From Bacteroidaceae bacterium (GTDB lineage: Bacteria; Bacteroidota; Bacteroidia; Bacteroidales; Bacteroidaceae): a stretch of 43,026 nt of DNA. Location: positions 1-43,026 of the forward strand of contig JAFWXX010000002.1 in NCBI GenBank assembly GCA_017522915.1, in the 5' to 3' direction. The translations under genes were made by a program, and so were the position numbers. Position 1 is the stretch's first letter. Every line of letters begins with the position of its first letter. Positions 35,047 through 42,963 of this stretch are shown here, one piece after another. Under the pieces are notes generated by a model. That model was not told the origin of the DNA and did no database searches. It saw only the letters and a list, made by a program, of their open reading frames with translations.

Positions 35047-38000
35047 ATGGAAAATCAAGAAACAAACAACAAAAAAGACAAAAACAGGAGGATGTATGTT
35101 AGTGTCCCTAATTTCAAATTCCGTCATGCAACTGATGAATTTTCAGGTTTTATTGGGAGAAACAAGATTGCTGAACGTCTTAAAGATCTTTTGACAGGTG
35201 AGAGTGGTAACAAGGTGTCAGGCGCGTACCTTATTACGGGTAACCGTGGCGTAGGAAAGACTACGTTTGTAAATAAGGTAATAGATGATATTGATACAGA
35301 AAAAATGAGTAAACGACTGAAAGACTCAATCGCGTTAATAGTATTTGTTGTGTTGATTAATCTCTGCTTTCGTTTGTGTTCTATATATGATTGGTCTATA
35401 AAGTTTTTTTATGCCTTAATATTTATAGCAAGTATTTCATCTATTGTGAATACTTCTATATATGTATGGAAAAATGTAAAAAAAGAAAAAGCAAACTTTT
35501 GCATATGTATAATGAAGTTCTTATCTGCTTTATGTTTTCCTAAAAGAACGAATTACAAACCACACTTCTTTTTTATAATTCATATATTTGCATTATCCGC
35601 ATTTATAAGACATATTGCTTCTTTATTACAAGTAGAATGCTTTTATGTACCATTTGCATTATTATATGTAGCATTGTATATTATGATTTTGTCATGTCAA
35701 CAAATGGCCGATGGAATAAATGACAGAATTAAATCATCGAAATGTTTCTTTATTAAGAAATTATATAGAAGAATTCATTCTTTTATTAAAGAAATAAAAA
35801 GACCAAGAAAAATATTTATTAAAATCAATCTAGGACAAGAAAATATTAAAGTTCTAGATGTACTGCGTCTGATTTCTTACAATATAACTGTGGAATATAG
35901 AAAATATCTTTATTCAGGTAGTATATATATATTAAGACTGATTTTAATATTTATTGCTTGTTTCTTATTAAGTTATATGTATAAAATTAATGCTATAGCT
36001 TATGGCATTGAATGGTTTTTCTGTTGTCTTGAAAGATATGAGATATTTTCCTTTGTTTTATGTTTAATACGTTCTATCCACGGAATAATAGATTATATAT
36101 TCGTAATTTTATTTACTATTTCTAGTAATGAGTCATTAATGGGTTTCGAGCAATTTCTTTTATTCGGAGTATTGTTGATGTTTTATAAATTAATAGGTAT
36201 TATGCCCTATTTTAGACTTCACTCAACACCATTTGCTCGTTTAAGGGAGTTGAATGAGCTACTTGAATCGATATCTGCATCAATAAAAAGAGAAGAAGGC
36301 GGAGAACTTAATATTCCGGTAAAACGGTTGTCTTTAATTTTTAATAAGAGAGTCGAGAAAAATTATCCAATGTCTGATGCAAGGGATATTGAGAAAAAGC
36401 TAATAACAATTGTTGACGGTATTTCTAATAAGGGTTTTTACAGTGCTCATTTTATTTTGATTTTTGATGAATTGGATAAATTGGAGAGTTCCTTTTCTGA
36501 TAAACAAGAGGATTTAATAAAATCGGATTCTTTTTCTCCCGATACAATACGTAAGCGCCGCGAAGCGGTATATACATTGTTGTCAGGGTTAAAATATCTG
36601 CTTACAACAATGAAAGCAAAATTCGTCTTTGTTGCAGGTAGGGAACTTTACGAGGCTTTTAGGGCTGATGCGTCTGACAGAAGCCATTATATGAGCAGCA
36701 TATTCAACGATGTTATTGTTGTTCCAAGTTTCATGACAGATACTCCAGAAAACAAAAGGCACGATATATTCTGTATGACAGAACAATACGTTTGTAGGAG
36801 TTTGATACCAGAAGATTATAAAGTAAATCAGACTTATTTGGATGATTACAAAAAGTTTCTTGAGAGAGTCTTGGATTTTAAAAATCCCGATGAAAAGAGA
36901 CTTGTTATACAAAAGACTCTTATAGTTCTATACAATTTTATTGTATATCTTACATACGCAAGCAAAGGAGCTCCTAAAAAGATGGTAAATCTTTTGGAAC
37001 GACATATAATCAATAAAGAACAAATGCAAAATGAGTATAATATTGATAGCGTAGATAGGCATATTACCGTGAATACAGGAGACGCTTCATTCTATTTGCG
37101 TTTTGACTACTACGACATGTATATGTTTGCATTAATGTCCCGTATTGTATTACCAGTAGTATATCGTTTTGATAGATGTAAGAAACACAAGTATGGTGAC
37201 AAGCTCTTGGTTACTTCTATGTTCTTTTTGGACCATTTGTACAAATTCCATAGGAATTCGTTCAGTTGGCGTGCTCTTGAGGCGTCACCGGAAATTATTG
37301 ATGTTAATAAAGTTCCGGAACTTCGCGAACATATAAATGACATCCTACACTATATTTCACAGAACGATTTGAAGAATATAAGCAACGGTCTGTATGATTT
37401 TCGTTTCTACAAAAAGATTGCTCAAGAGATATCCTTCCTTACTCGTGTCTCGGAGACGGCATCAGCATTCTTTAACTTTACATTGGATGAAACATACTCT
37501 GTAAAGCAATACTATCAAAGGAAGTTGGAAAAGATAAGAAAGGAGTATGATTCTGATAAAATCCCAGTCAAGAACACAGTAGAGGAACTTGCATCAATAC
37601 ATTTTACATTGGGTGAATTGTATCTATATGAAGAGGAAATTGCTGATGCGGTTGTTGAATTTGATATGGCAGTCTCGATTTTATATACAATAGAACCTGC
37701 AGAGATGACTTCAGAACATATTGTGCTTCTTATGAAAGCTATGTTAAGCATTGGTATTGCTTATGAGAAACAGAATCAGAACGATAGAGCACTTTTGATG
37801 TATATTGAATGCGTTAAGTTTCTGATTGCTTCAAAGAATACTAATATAAATGACTTCGGATTGGACACAGAAGAAAGTGTATCGGGCAAGATGTATGTAT
37901 ATCCTTCTTATATAGCATGGAATAAAGATGAACCGAAATTGTATTTTAATAAAATACAGAGATGTGAAGAAAAGAGTCTGATTAAGGCTGTTGATGATGT

Positions 38001-39885
38001 TAAGCATATACATCCTACAATTCATCGCTTTTTGAGCAAGATTGCCGCTTTTGACACTTTGAGATTGCTATATCTTCCTATATTGGCAAAATTGCAGGTA
38101 TTGGAAAAGACACAGACATGTGGTTTGCAATTGATGGATTTGCAACGTGGCGTGAAAGAGTTTAGCTACCTGGCAAATATGATGAATAAGGAGAATAAGA
38201 ATATCTTGATATCAAATTTCTTCTTGAAAGTAGGTGATATACTTTATTATAAGAATTCTAGATTATTGATTGATGAGAAGCAGTTTGATTGCTTGTTCAG
38301 GCATTATTATATAGAAAAGGGTGATTGTAATTCCCCAAAAGAAGATTCTTCTGAATGCTTAGGTTGTTCTAATTGCTATAGAAGTCGCAATTCTTGTCCA
38401 AATAGGAATGATGCATATCATTTTTATGCTTTTGCCCTGAGAATATTGCTTTACGGAACTACTCAAAGATATTATACGATGTCGCTGTCTGAGACTATAG
38501 AGTATTTGAAATGTGAGCGTAGTAATGGTTATAAGAATTGGGATGAAGGTAAATTCCTCCTGTTGGCGACAATCTTGACAAATTTAGGTGATACAATCCT
38601 TTCACAATTGCGTGAAAAAGAAGAATCTACAGAGAAAGATAGAAACGAAATGTTTGTCTTTTTACGTGATTTTGTTAAAAAAAGGAATGCAAAACAAAAG
38701 GAAAGTATTATAAATTTACTGTCGGAAATCTTCAATGGTAAATACGGTGATGATTATAAAAGAAATAAACTGATTGGAGTGGTATCATACTATATTCTTG
38801 CATATATGTATTTCAAGAAGGGAACATCCAATAATATGGCAAGTTTCCAATGTTACCGTATTCTGTTGGTCTTTAAGTACAATATGCCTAATATTAATTC
38901 AACGAGTCAAAAAAATGAGTTAGAGGATATTGCAAGATATTTTACAGAAAGTTTCATTAATGAGAAAGGTATTTCATTCAAGGAAATGCATTTTGAAGAT
39001 AAGAACAATTGGATGCGTATATTTGATAAGAACAATCTTGTTGATTATAATTCTGAAAAAATATTAAATAGCCGCAATATATTATATGATGAGTCTCTTG
39101 AGGCAATATTGACATATTTGGGAATAAAATTGAATACAATTACAGACGCGCTATATATAAATCGTTTCCAAAAGATGTTCAAAACATTGAGATATGATAA
39201 CATAGGAAGTATCCTGAATAGAATTAAATGGCTGAAGTTCGTGTCAGAAGTTAATATAAAAGAAATACTGATAATGTTAAATATAAACACAAATAATCCT
39301 TTCTTTAAGCAGTATATGCTCATTGAGAAAAGAATTGAAACAATAGATAAAACTCTTGATTACGAAAATGATCGTAAAAAGATATGTGAGTTGTTGCAAG
39401 ATAGTATCAATAAATTATTCGAAGCAATATCATTAGTAAAATTATATGGTGAGAATTTTGCTTTAACTAATTACTATGTAGCAGATATATACCATAGAAT
39501 GAAGTGCTTGCTGAAATGGGAAACAATTTTAATACGCAAATGGCCGGAATTAAAAGATAATTGTAAAAAAGTAGGAGACATCTATGATAATGAAACTTAT
39601 GAGTCTATAAGTAAGGCTAATGTAAATCGCTATTTCTATAAAGCAAAAGAGATGCACGACCAAGGTAGAACATATAAGGATATGATAAATCGTTCTTGTT
39701 TCTTGAATGATGAATTCAGTGACCAGAGATTCCATTTTATAACAGCACATGAAAGATGGTCTATACTTGATAAGGATTTCAATGATTTCTTGAAAACAGA
39801 AGCAAATTCACATATATGTGGAGATTATTCGTTGCAGGAATTATTTGCTGAAAACGAATTTATACCGGATTTTAAGAAGAGGTAA
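35047..39885 (+). CDS. Giant KAP-like membrane P-loop ATPase with TPR-like C-terminal half
   Basis: A 1612-residue protein. FIGRNKIAERLKDLL leads to Walker A GNRGVGKTT (residues 65-73). About seven hydrophobic helices follow (near 93-110, 119-140, 172-192, 199-217, 293-312, 335-358, 367-385), broken by a core strand RKIFIKINL (254-262). Walker B is FILIFDELDKLE (469-480, Asp474-Glu475), with a sensor-like KFVFVAGRELYEA (525-537). Membrane helices between Walker A and B are the hallmark of KAP NTPases. Residues about 848-935 look like TPR pairs, and a cysteine cluster (CLGCSNCYRSRNSC) lies near 1105-1118. Composition is far more AT-rich than the core genes. Defence-like function is inferred, not shown. 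Confidence 0.85.
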   Translation: MENQETNNKKDKNRRMYVSVPNFKFRHATDEFSGFIGRNKIAERLKDLLTGESGNKVSGAYLITGNRGVGKTTFVNKVIDDIDTEKMSKRLKDSIALIVFVVLINLCFRLCSIYDWSIKFFYALIFIASISSIVNTSIYVWKNVKKEKANFCICIMKFLSALCFPKRTNYKPHFFFIIHIFALSAFIRHIASLLQVECFYVPFALLYVALYIMILSCQQMADGINDRIKSSKCFFIKKLYRRIHSFIKEIKRPRKIFIKINLGQENIKVLDVLRLISYNITVEYRKYLYSGSIYILRLILIFIACFLLSYMYKINAIAYGIEWFFCCLERYEIFSFVLCLIRSIHGIIDYIFVILFTISSNESLMGFEQFLLFGVLLMFYKLIGIMPYFRLHSTPFARLRELNELLESISASIKREEGGELNIPVKRLSLIFNKRVEKNYPMSDARDIEKKLITIVDGISNKGFYSAHFILIFDELDKLESSFSDKQEDLIKSDSFSPDTIRKRREAVYTLLSGLKYLLTTMKAKFVFVAGRELYEAFRADASDRSHYMSSIFNDVIVVPSFMTDTPENKRHDIFCMTEQYVCRSLIPEDYKVNQTYLDDYKKFLERVLDFKNPDEKRLVIQKTLIVLYNFIVYLTYASKGAPKKMVNLLERHIINKEQMQNEYNIDSVDRHITVNTGDASFYLRFDYYDMYMFALMSRIVLPVVYRFDRCKKHKYGDKLLVTSMFFLDHLYKFHRNSFSWRALEASPEIIDVNKVPELREHINDILHYISQNDLKNISNGLYDFRFYKKIAQEISFLTRVSETASAFFNFTLDETYSVKQYYQRKLEKIRKEYDSDKIPVKNTVEELASIHFTLGELYLYEEEIADAVVEFDMAVSILYTIEPAEMTSEHIVLLMKAMLSIGIAYEKQNQNDRALLMYIECVKFLIASKNTNINDFGLDTEESVSGKMYVYPSYIAWNKDEPKLYFNKIQRCEEKSLIKAVDDVKHIHPTIHRFLSKIAAFDTLRLLYLPILAKLQVLEKTQTCGLQLMDLQRGVKEFSYLANMMNKENKNILISNFFLKVGDILYYKNSRLLIDEKQFDCLFRHYYIEKGDCNSPKEDSSECLGCSNCYRSRNSCPNRNDAYHFYAFALRILLYGTTQRYYTMSLSETIEYLKCERSNGYKNWDEGKFLLLATILTNLGDTILSQLREKEESTEKDRNEMFVFLRDFVKKRNAKQKESIINLLSEIFNGKYGDDYKRNKLIGVVSYYILAYMYFKKGTSNNMASFQCYRILLVFKYNMPNINSTSQKNELEDIARYFTESFINEKGISFKEMHFEDKNNWMRIFDKNNLVDYNSEKILNSRNILYDESLEAILTYLGIKLNTITDALYINRFQKMFKTLRYDNIGSILNRIKWLKFVSEVNIKEILIMLNINTNNPFFKQYMLIEKRIETIDKTLDYENDRKKICELLQDSINKLFEAISLVKLYGENFALTNYYVADIYHRMKCLLKWETILIRKWPELKDNCKKVGDIYDNETYESISKANVNRYFYKAKEMHDQGRTYKDMINRSCFLNDEFSDQRFHFITAHERWSILDKDFNDFLKTEANSHICGDYSLQELFAENEFIPDFKKR

Positions 39886-39991
39886 TATGGAAAGGATTTT
39901 TGGGGATATGATAAAAACAGAAGTGGTATAGGAATGAAAGAATTTTGCTTTGATGAAATTTAATGTTAATATGTAAATTATACATGTAATT

Positions 39992-40606
39992 ATGGAACCT
40001 TTGAAATTAAATGCTGATATTGAGGATATACGTGGAATTTGTAATGTCTCAAATACCCGTATCTCTGGATTTATAATGTACACACGTAGGCATTCATATG
40101 TGGTTAATGCATTAAGTGATAAAAATAAATGGAATGAACTTGATGAAATTTCGGGTGCGAATTGGCCAATATTCTCTGTTAGACCACATGATAATTTTTC
40201 AATCCCCAGGTCTGCATATAATGATGGAGATTCATCTATCGCCTATATGATGGTTATGACAACTGATGAACCAAATGATAATAGAGGTTTGCTTGAGCTC
40301 TTCTCTTTGAATGAAAAAGATGATCTTCCTTGTTTCGTGATTTTTATTTGGAGAGATAATAACGAATTGGAAAGACTGGTTTGGAAACTTAACAATGATT
40401 CTGTTGATGAGGTCTTTAAGTCTATACGTGAGGTTGTCGAACTCGTTTCTGAAACAGAAGGCTATATAGATCCTGAATACCGAAGGAGTGAAAATGTGTA
40501 TAGAAACGTCAAACAGAATGTAGAAGCAAGATTATTCCGGAAAAGTATAGTAAGGAAAGGGGTGTTGTTATCTAAGATAAGAGATCTTATATCAATGTTG
40601 ATATAA
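39992..40606 (+). CDS. 204-residue partner protein of unknown function
   Basis: It starts 106 bases after the ATPase gene on the same strand with the same AT-rich composition, and ends in the only terminator seen downstream, so the two are probably one unit. The protein is soluble, alpha/beta in pattern: GANWPIFSVRPHDNF, then YMMVMTTDEP, LLELFSLNEKDDLPCFVIFI and a helical, charged C-terminus (EARLFRKSIVRKGVLLSKIR). No signal peptide, membrane helix or catalytic motif is recognised. The DLPCFVIFIW strand after an LLELF helix faintly recalls thioredoxin-like folds, but this is a guess. Confidence 0.75.
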   Translation: MEPLKLNADIEDIRGICNVSNTRISGFIMYTRRHSYVVNALSDKNKWNELDEISGANWPIFSVRPHDNFSIPRSAYNDGDSSIAYMMVMTTDEPNDNRGLLELFSLNEKDDLPCFVIFIWRDNNELERLVWKLNNDSVDEVFKSIREVVELVSETEGYIDPEYRRSENVYRNVKQNVEARLFRKSIVRKGVLLSKIRDLISMLI

Positions 40607-40608
40607 AT

Positions 40609-40630
40609 AAAGAAGCCTTACGGCTTCTTT
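40609..40630 (+). terminator. Terminator after the ATPase-partner pair
   Basis: AAAGAAGCC (40609-40617) and GGCTTCTTT (40622-40630) form a 9-bp stem with a 4-base loop, followed by ATTTG, two bases after the stop. Confidence 0.8.
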
Positions 40631-40654
40631 ATTTGTTATGTGGTCTTCCTAAGT

Positions 40655-40812
40655 ATTATCCACGCGGTGCCACTTTGCGGTACTTCGCGTGACCATTGCT
40701 AAACAATGGCCTCTATCATCGCTTCGCGATAATTGAACCAACCTTTTGTTGCCTGCGGCAATCGTATCCCGCACGGCACAACTTTCAGCTGTGCTACGTG
40801 CGACTATTACTC
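40655..40812 (-). repeat. Right copy of the inverted hairpin-rich element
   Basis: On the plus strand it shows successive stems: CACGCG/CGCGTG; CCATTG/CAATGG; ATCATCGC (40715-40722)/GCGATAAT (40726-40733) around TTC; TTGCC/GGCAA; and a compound stem CGCAC...GCACA (40776-40780)/TGTGC (40790-40794)...GTGCG. Reverse-complemented, it lines up with 34376-34541. It is more GC-rich than the genes on either side. The remaining bases to 40930 are AT-rich, with a 10-bp direct repeat AACTGGTGTC at 40900 and 40913. Confidence 0.7.
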
Positions 40813-40930
40813 CCACTCGACTAGATATGTTAATTTATTGCTGAATGTTTTAACTTTATTATCAATACTTTAACATCATTATTTACTCTAAAATAAGCAA
40901 ACTGGTGTCAAGAACTGGTGTCGAAAAATT

Positions 40931-42001
40931 TTATATTATTGGTTCTATAGTGTATCCTTGTTCTTCTCCAAATTTAATTATTTTCCCTATATTGCCACTG
41001 CCAATTTCTCTTGTAAAAGCAAAAGTAATCCCATCAGCACTTACCATTAAGTTCTCTTTTTCTTCACGCCAACGCTTGTCTTTGGATTTATCAGTAGTAG
41101 TTTCTTTCCACTTTTGTATTTCAGAATACTTTTCAATACCAAATGGAATTGCATTTACAATTTCATAATAAGTAAGTTGAGGGTTATTCCTTACAAACAA
41201 TTGTACTATAGCTAACGCTAAATGCCCTTTGCCATAGTTCCCATTTCCATTTAGTCTATAATGTGTGTAGTCCTTTGGCTTATTGTTACTTATTACAGGG
41301 GTTTGGGCTGGAGTGTATGTTTCTATATGTATTATGTTTGTGCAATTTTTACGTTGAATGTTTATTTCTATTTCATTTGTGATATTCTCAATATCTTCAG
41401 CACAGTATCCCTCGCTTGTCAATTTTTGATTTAATAACTCAATAAATAATTGCTTACCTTTTTCTGTTGTAAGTTCGTTGATAAACTCGTTAATCTCTTT
41501 TTGTTTTTCTTGTTTTGCGATTTGTTCAATGCAAAAATTAGTAAGCTGTTCGGCGTTGAAATTTTCTTGTTTGAAAAGTTCAATAAAGTTTTTACCATTA
41601 TTAGAGTTTTCTACGAAGTCAATTTTCAATATACTTATAGGTTCTTTTCCAAACTCATAATAGAACAATTCTATATGTTCTCCCATATATATACCAAATT
41701 GCACTGGTAGTAATTTCATATATGAGAAAAGTTGTACTATTTCCTCTTTATTTTGAATGTGGTTAGGTTTTTTCATCTCAATAACGAACAATGGAGTATC
41801 GTCCTTGAAAAATACAATATCTGGATATACATAGTTTACTGTACTGCCGACTCTTAATTGATATTGATTTTCTACACGCTCGCAGTGCCAACCTAATAAA
41901 TAACGAAAGTGTGTATAGACAAGTTTTTGATATTCCTTTTCGGTTGCTTGCTTTGTTTTCTTATCTAATATGTCTTTACATATTGTGTTCCAAATATTCA
42001 T
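40931..42001 (-). CDS. Stand-alone nuclease with HsdR N-terminal-like PD-(D/E)xK domain
   Basis: A 356-residue protein. Residues about 15-125 match the type I restriction HsdR N-terminal nuclease fold: an early helix with EKEYQKLVYTHF, then YPDIVFF with Asp61, FVIEMKKP with Glu75 and Lys77, and VQLFSYM as the trailing helix. No helicase motor, specificity or methylase gene is nearby. The C-terminal 100 residues (YRLNGNGNYGKGHLALAIVQ, then DGITFAFTREIG) form a separate, unrecognised domain. It could be a solitary defence nuclease or an orphan of a restriction locus. It has a good promoter and AT-rich composition. Confidence 0.82.
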   Translation of the reverse strand: MNIWNTICKDILDKKTKQATEKEYQKLVYTHFRYLLGWHCERVENQYQLRVGSTVNYVYPDIVFFKDDTPLFVIEMKKPNHIQNKEEIVQLFSYMKLLPVQFGIYMGEHIELFYYEFGKEPISILKIDFVENSNNGKNFIELFKQENFNAEQLTNFCIEQIAKQEKQKEINEFINELTTEKGKQLFIELLNQKLTSEGYCAEDIENITNEIEINIQRKNCTNIIHIETYTPAQTPVISNNKPKDYTHYRLNGNGNYGKGHLALAIVQLFVRNNPQLTYYEIVNAIPFGIEKYSEIQKWKETTTDKSKDKRWREEKENLMVSADGITFAFTREIGSGNIGKIIKFGEEQGYTIEPII

Positions 42002-42020
42002 TGTGCTATGTTTTAATGCA

Positions 42021-42051
42021 CAAAGTTATTTATTTATATTCATTTAATCAA
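42021..42051 (-). promoter_or_regulatory. Promoter of the HsdR_N-like nuclease gene
   Basis: On the minus strand TTG (42051-42049), 20 bases, then TAACTTTG (42028-42021), an exact -7 match, 20 bases before the start codon. Confidence 0.6.
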
Positions 42052-42068
42052 GTGATATTCATAAATAC

Positions 42069-42103
42069 AGTTATTGCTCCCGGCTTCGCCAGGAGCAATA
42101 ACT
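42069..42103. other. Strong hairpin with GGC-TTC-GCC tip
   Basis: AGTTATTGCTCC (42069-42080) pairs with GGAGCAATAACT (42092-42103); inside, GGC/GCC close a TTC triloop with one C-A mismatch. T-rich sequence follows on the plus strand, so it could terminate plus-strand transcription, but no plus-strand gene is upstream. Confidence 0.55.
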
Positions 42104-42166
42104 TTTATAATGAAAACTCTCTTTTTACGGCTCAATAGCAAAAAGGTGTGGATTGAGATGGTGTCT

Positions 42167-42285
42167 CAAACAACTTTTCGTTCAACAGCGGGGAGAGGAC
42201 AACTCGCTATTCACGAAAAACATTATCACGTATATGCACTGCTCAAACAAATCCTCTCCTTATACGATGTTTGAACGGTTGTTTG
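42167..42285. other. Long-range stem structure in the terminal non-coding region
   Basis: CAAACAAC (42167-42174) plus CGTTCAA (42179-42185) pair with the contiguous TTGAACG-GTTGTTTG (42271-42285), with a 4-base bulge. Inside, GGAGAGGA (42192-42199) pairs with TCCTCTCC (42252-42259). The total is 23 bp of perfect pairing enclosing about 50 bases. It resembles a structured RNA or a transfer/recombination site rather than a gene. Confidence 0.5.
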
Positions 42286-42322
42286 CTGTAATTTGACTTT
42301 GTCTAGTCTGCTTGCGTTCGTG

Positions 42323-42351
42323 GTGCAATTACAAACGGGTTTGTATTGCAC
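42323..42351. other. Hairpin GTGCAAT(T)ACAAA / TTTGTATTGCAC
   Basis: The arms at 42323-42335 and 42340-42351 pair with a single bulged T and a CGGG loop. It follows the long-range stem by 37 bases. Confidence 0.5.
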
Positions 42352-42503
42352 TCACTTACCCGCAGCCTTTATCGGTGACGGATATTAAGGATATCACCTT
42401 AGGCGGTCGTATAGCAATGGTAATTCTAAAAAAGAAACCGGCACTGTCTAAATCACAATTCAATGCCGTTGGAATTCATGAGCAAGCGAGGAGATGCCTG
42501 CAG

Positions 42504-42542
42504 TGCGGCAGCGTTATCTTTTTATTATAACGCTGGACCGCA
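42504..42542. other. Two-part hairpin TGCGG-AGCGTTAT / ATAACGCT-CCGCA
   Basis: AGCGTTAT (42510-42517) pairs with ATAACGCT (42527-42534); TGCGG (42504-42508) pairs with CCGCA (42538-42542) across small bulges. The loop is T-rich. Confidence 0.5.
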
Positions 42543-42611
42543 CAAGTTCCGGAGCGCATGAATTACAACGATTAGCATTGAATGGCAAGTAACGACCAAC
42601 CGAGGGATGTC

Positions 42612-42694
42612 GCTCGCGACTCGCGAGCAAAAGGCCGTTACGACTGATTTTGCCCTGTGCCGGGCGTTTTGGTACTTTTGAGCGACAAAAGTAC
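42612..42694. other. Two short palindromes near the window end
   Basis: GCTCGCG (42612-42618)/CGCGAGC (42622-42628), and GTACTTTTG (42672-42680)/CAAAAGTAC (42686-42694). The second has the look of a mobile-element end or protein-binding dyad. Between and around them I see no gene I trust. Confidence 0.4.
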
Positions 42695-42776
42695 ATGATA
42701 GAGCGACAACAAGAAGAATAAAAGATAACTGATTAAGGGTAAAACGAACCTTGGAATAAGATATTTTGGATAGAAA

Positions 42777-42899
42777 TTAATCGTACATGTACAATATTAA
42801 CCACAGTAAATTTCTACTGAGCCTCTTTACCCTTTGAACAGTGCTAACGCTTATGCTTGATAACTTTGCTGTGTTGCGTACAGAATAACCACGTTCCAT
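42777..42899 (-). pseudogene. Helix-turn-helix remnant of a recombinase/transposase-like gene
   Basis: A 40-codon frame from ATG (42899) reads MERGYSVRNTAKLSSISVST, then VQRVKRLSRN and a short hydrophobic tail to a stop. The first 28 residues fit the resolvase/transposase-type helix-turn-helix (GxSxRxxAKxxxxSxSTVxR). The frame stays open for eight codons upstream and is then stopped. No catalytic domain is present, so it is probably a gene fragment, though a tiny DNA-binding protein cannot be excluded. Confidence 0.45.
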
Positions 42900-42955
42900 A
42901 AGTGAGATTAATAGTAAAAATGGTTAATAAGTATGTCAACAAAAAGTTTTTTACT

Positions 42956-42963
42956 TATATTTG
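42956..42963 (+). promoter_or_regulatory. Candidate -7 box for a gene beyond the window
   Basis: TATATTTG matches TAnnTTTG; no start codon with a long frame follows before the window ends. No clear -33 element is seen. Confidence 0.3.

Noticed and set aside
40776..40794. Group II intron domain V in the hairpin-rich element
   Set aside because: The compound stem with a two-base bulge recalls domain V, but the bulge is on the wrong strand for the GAAA-containing orientation, and no reverse transcriptase or intron ends are present.
34376..40812. CRISPR array or integron attC array as an explanation for the repeats
   Set aside because: There are only two copies, inverted and 6 kb apart, with no regular spacers, cas genes or integrase.
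42110..42274. A 54-codon plus-strand frame (MKTLFLRLNSKK onward)
   Set aside because: It is superimposed on the long-range stem structure at 42167-42285, which better explains the sequence; the start and promoter are weak.
42312..42530. A 72-codon plus-strand frame and the opposing frame at 42514-42696
   Set aside because: Both cover hairpins and palindromes and carry no recognisable domain; probably spurious frames in conserved non-coding DNA.
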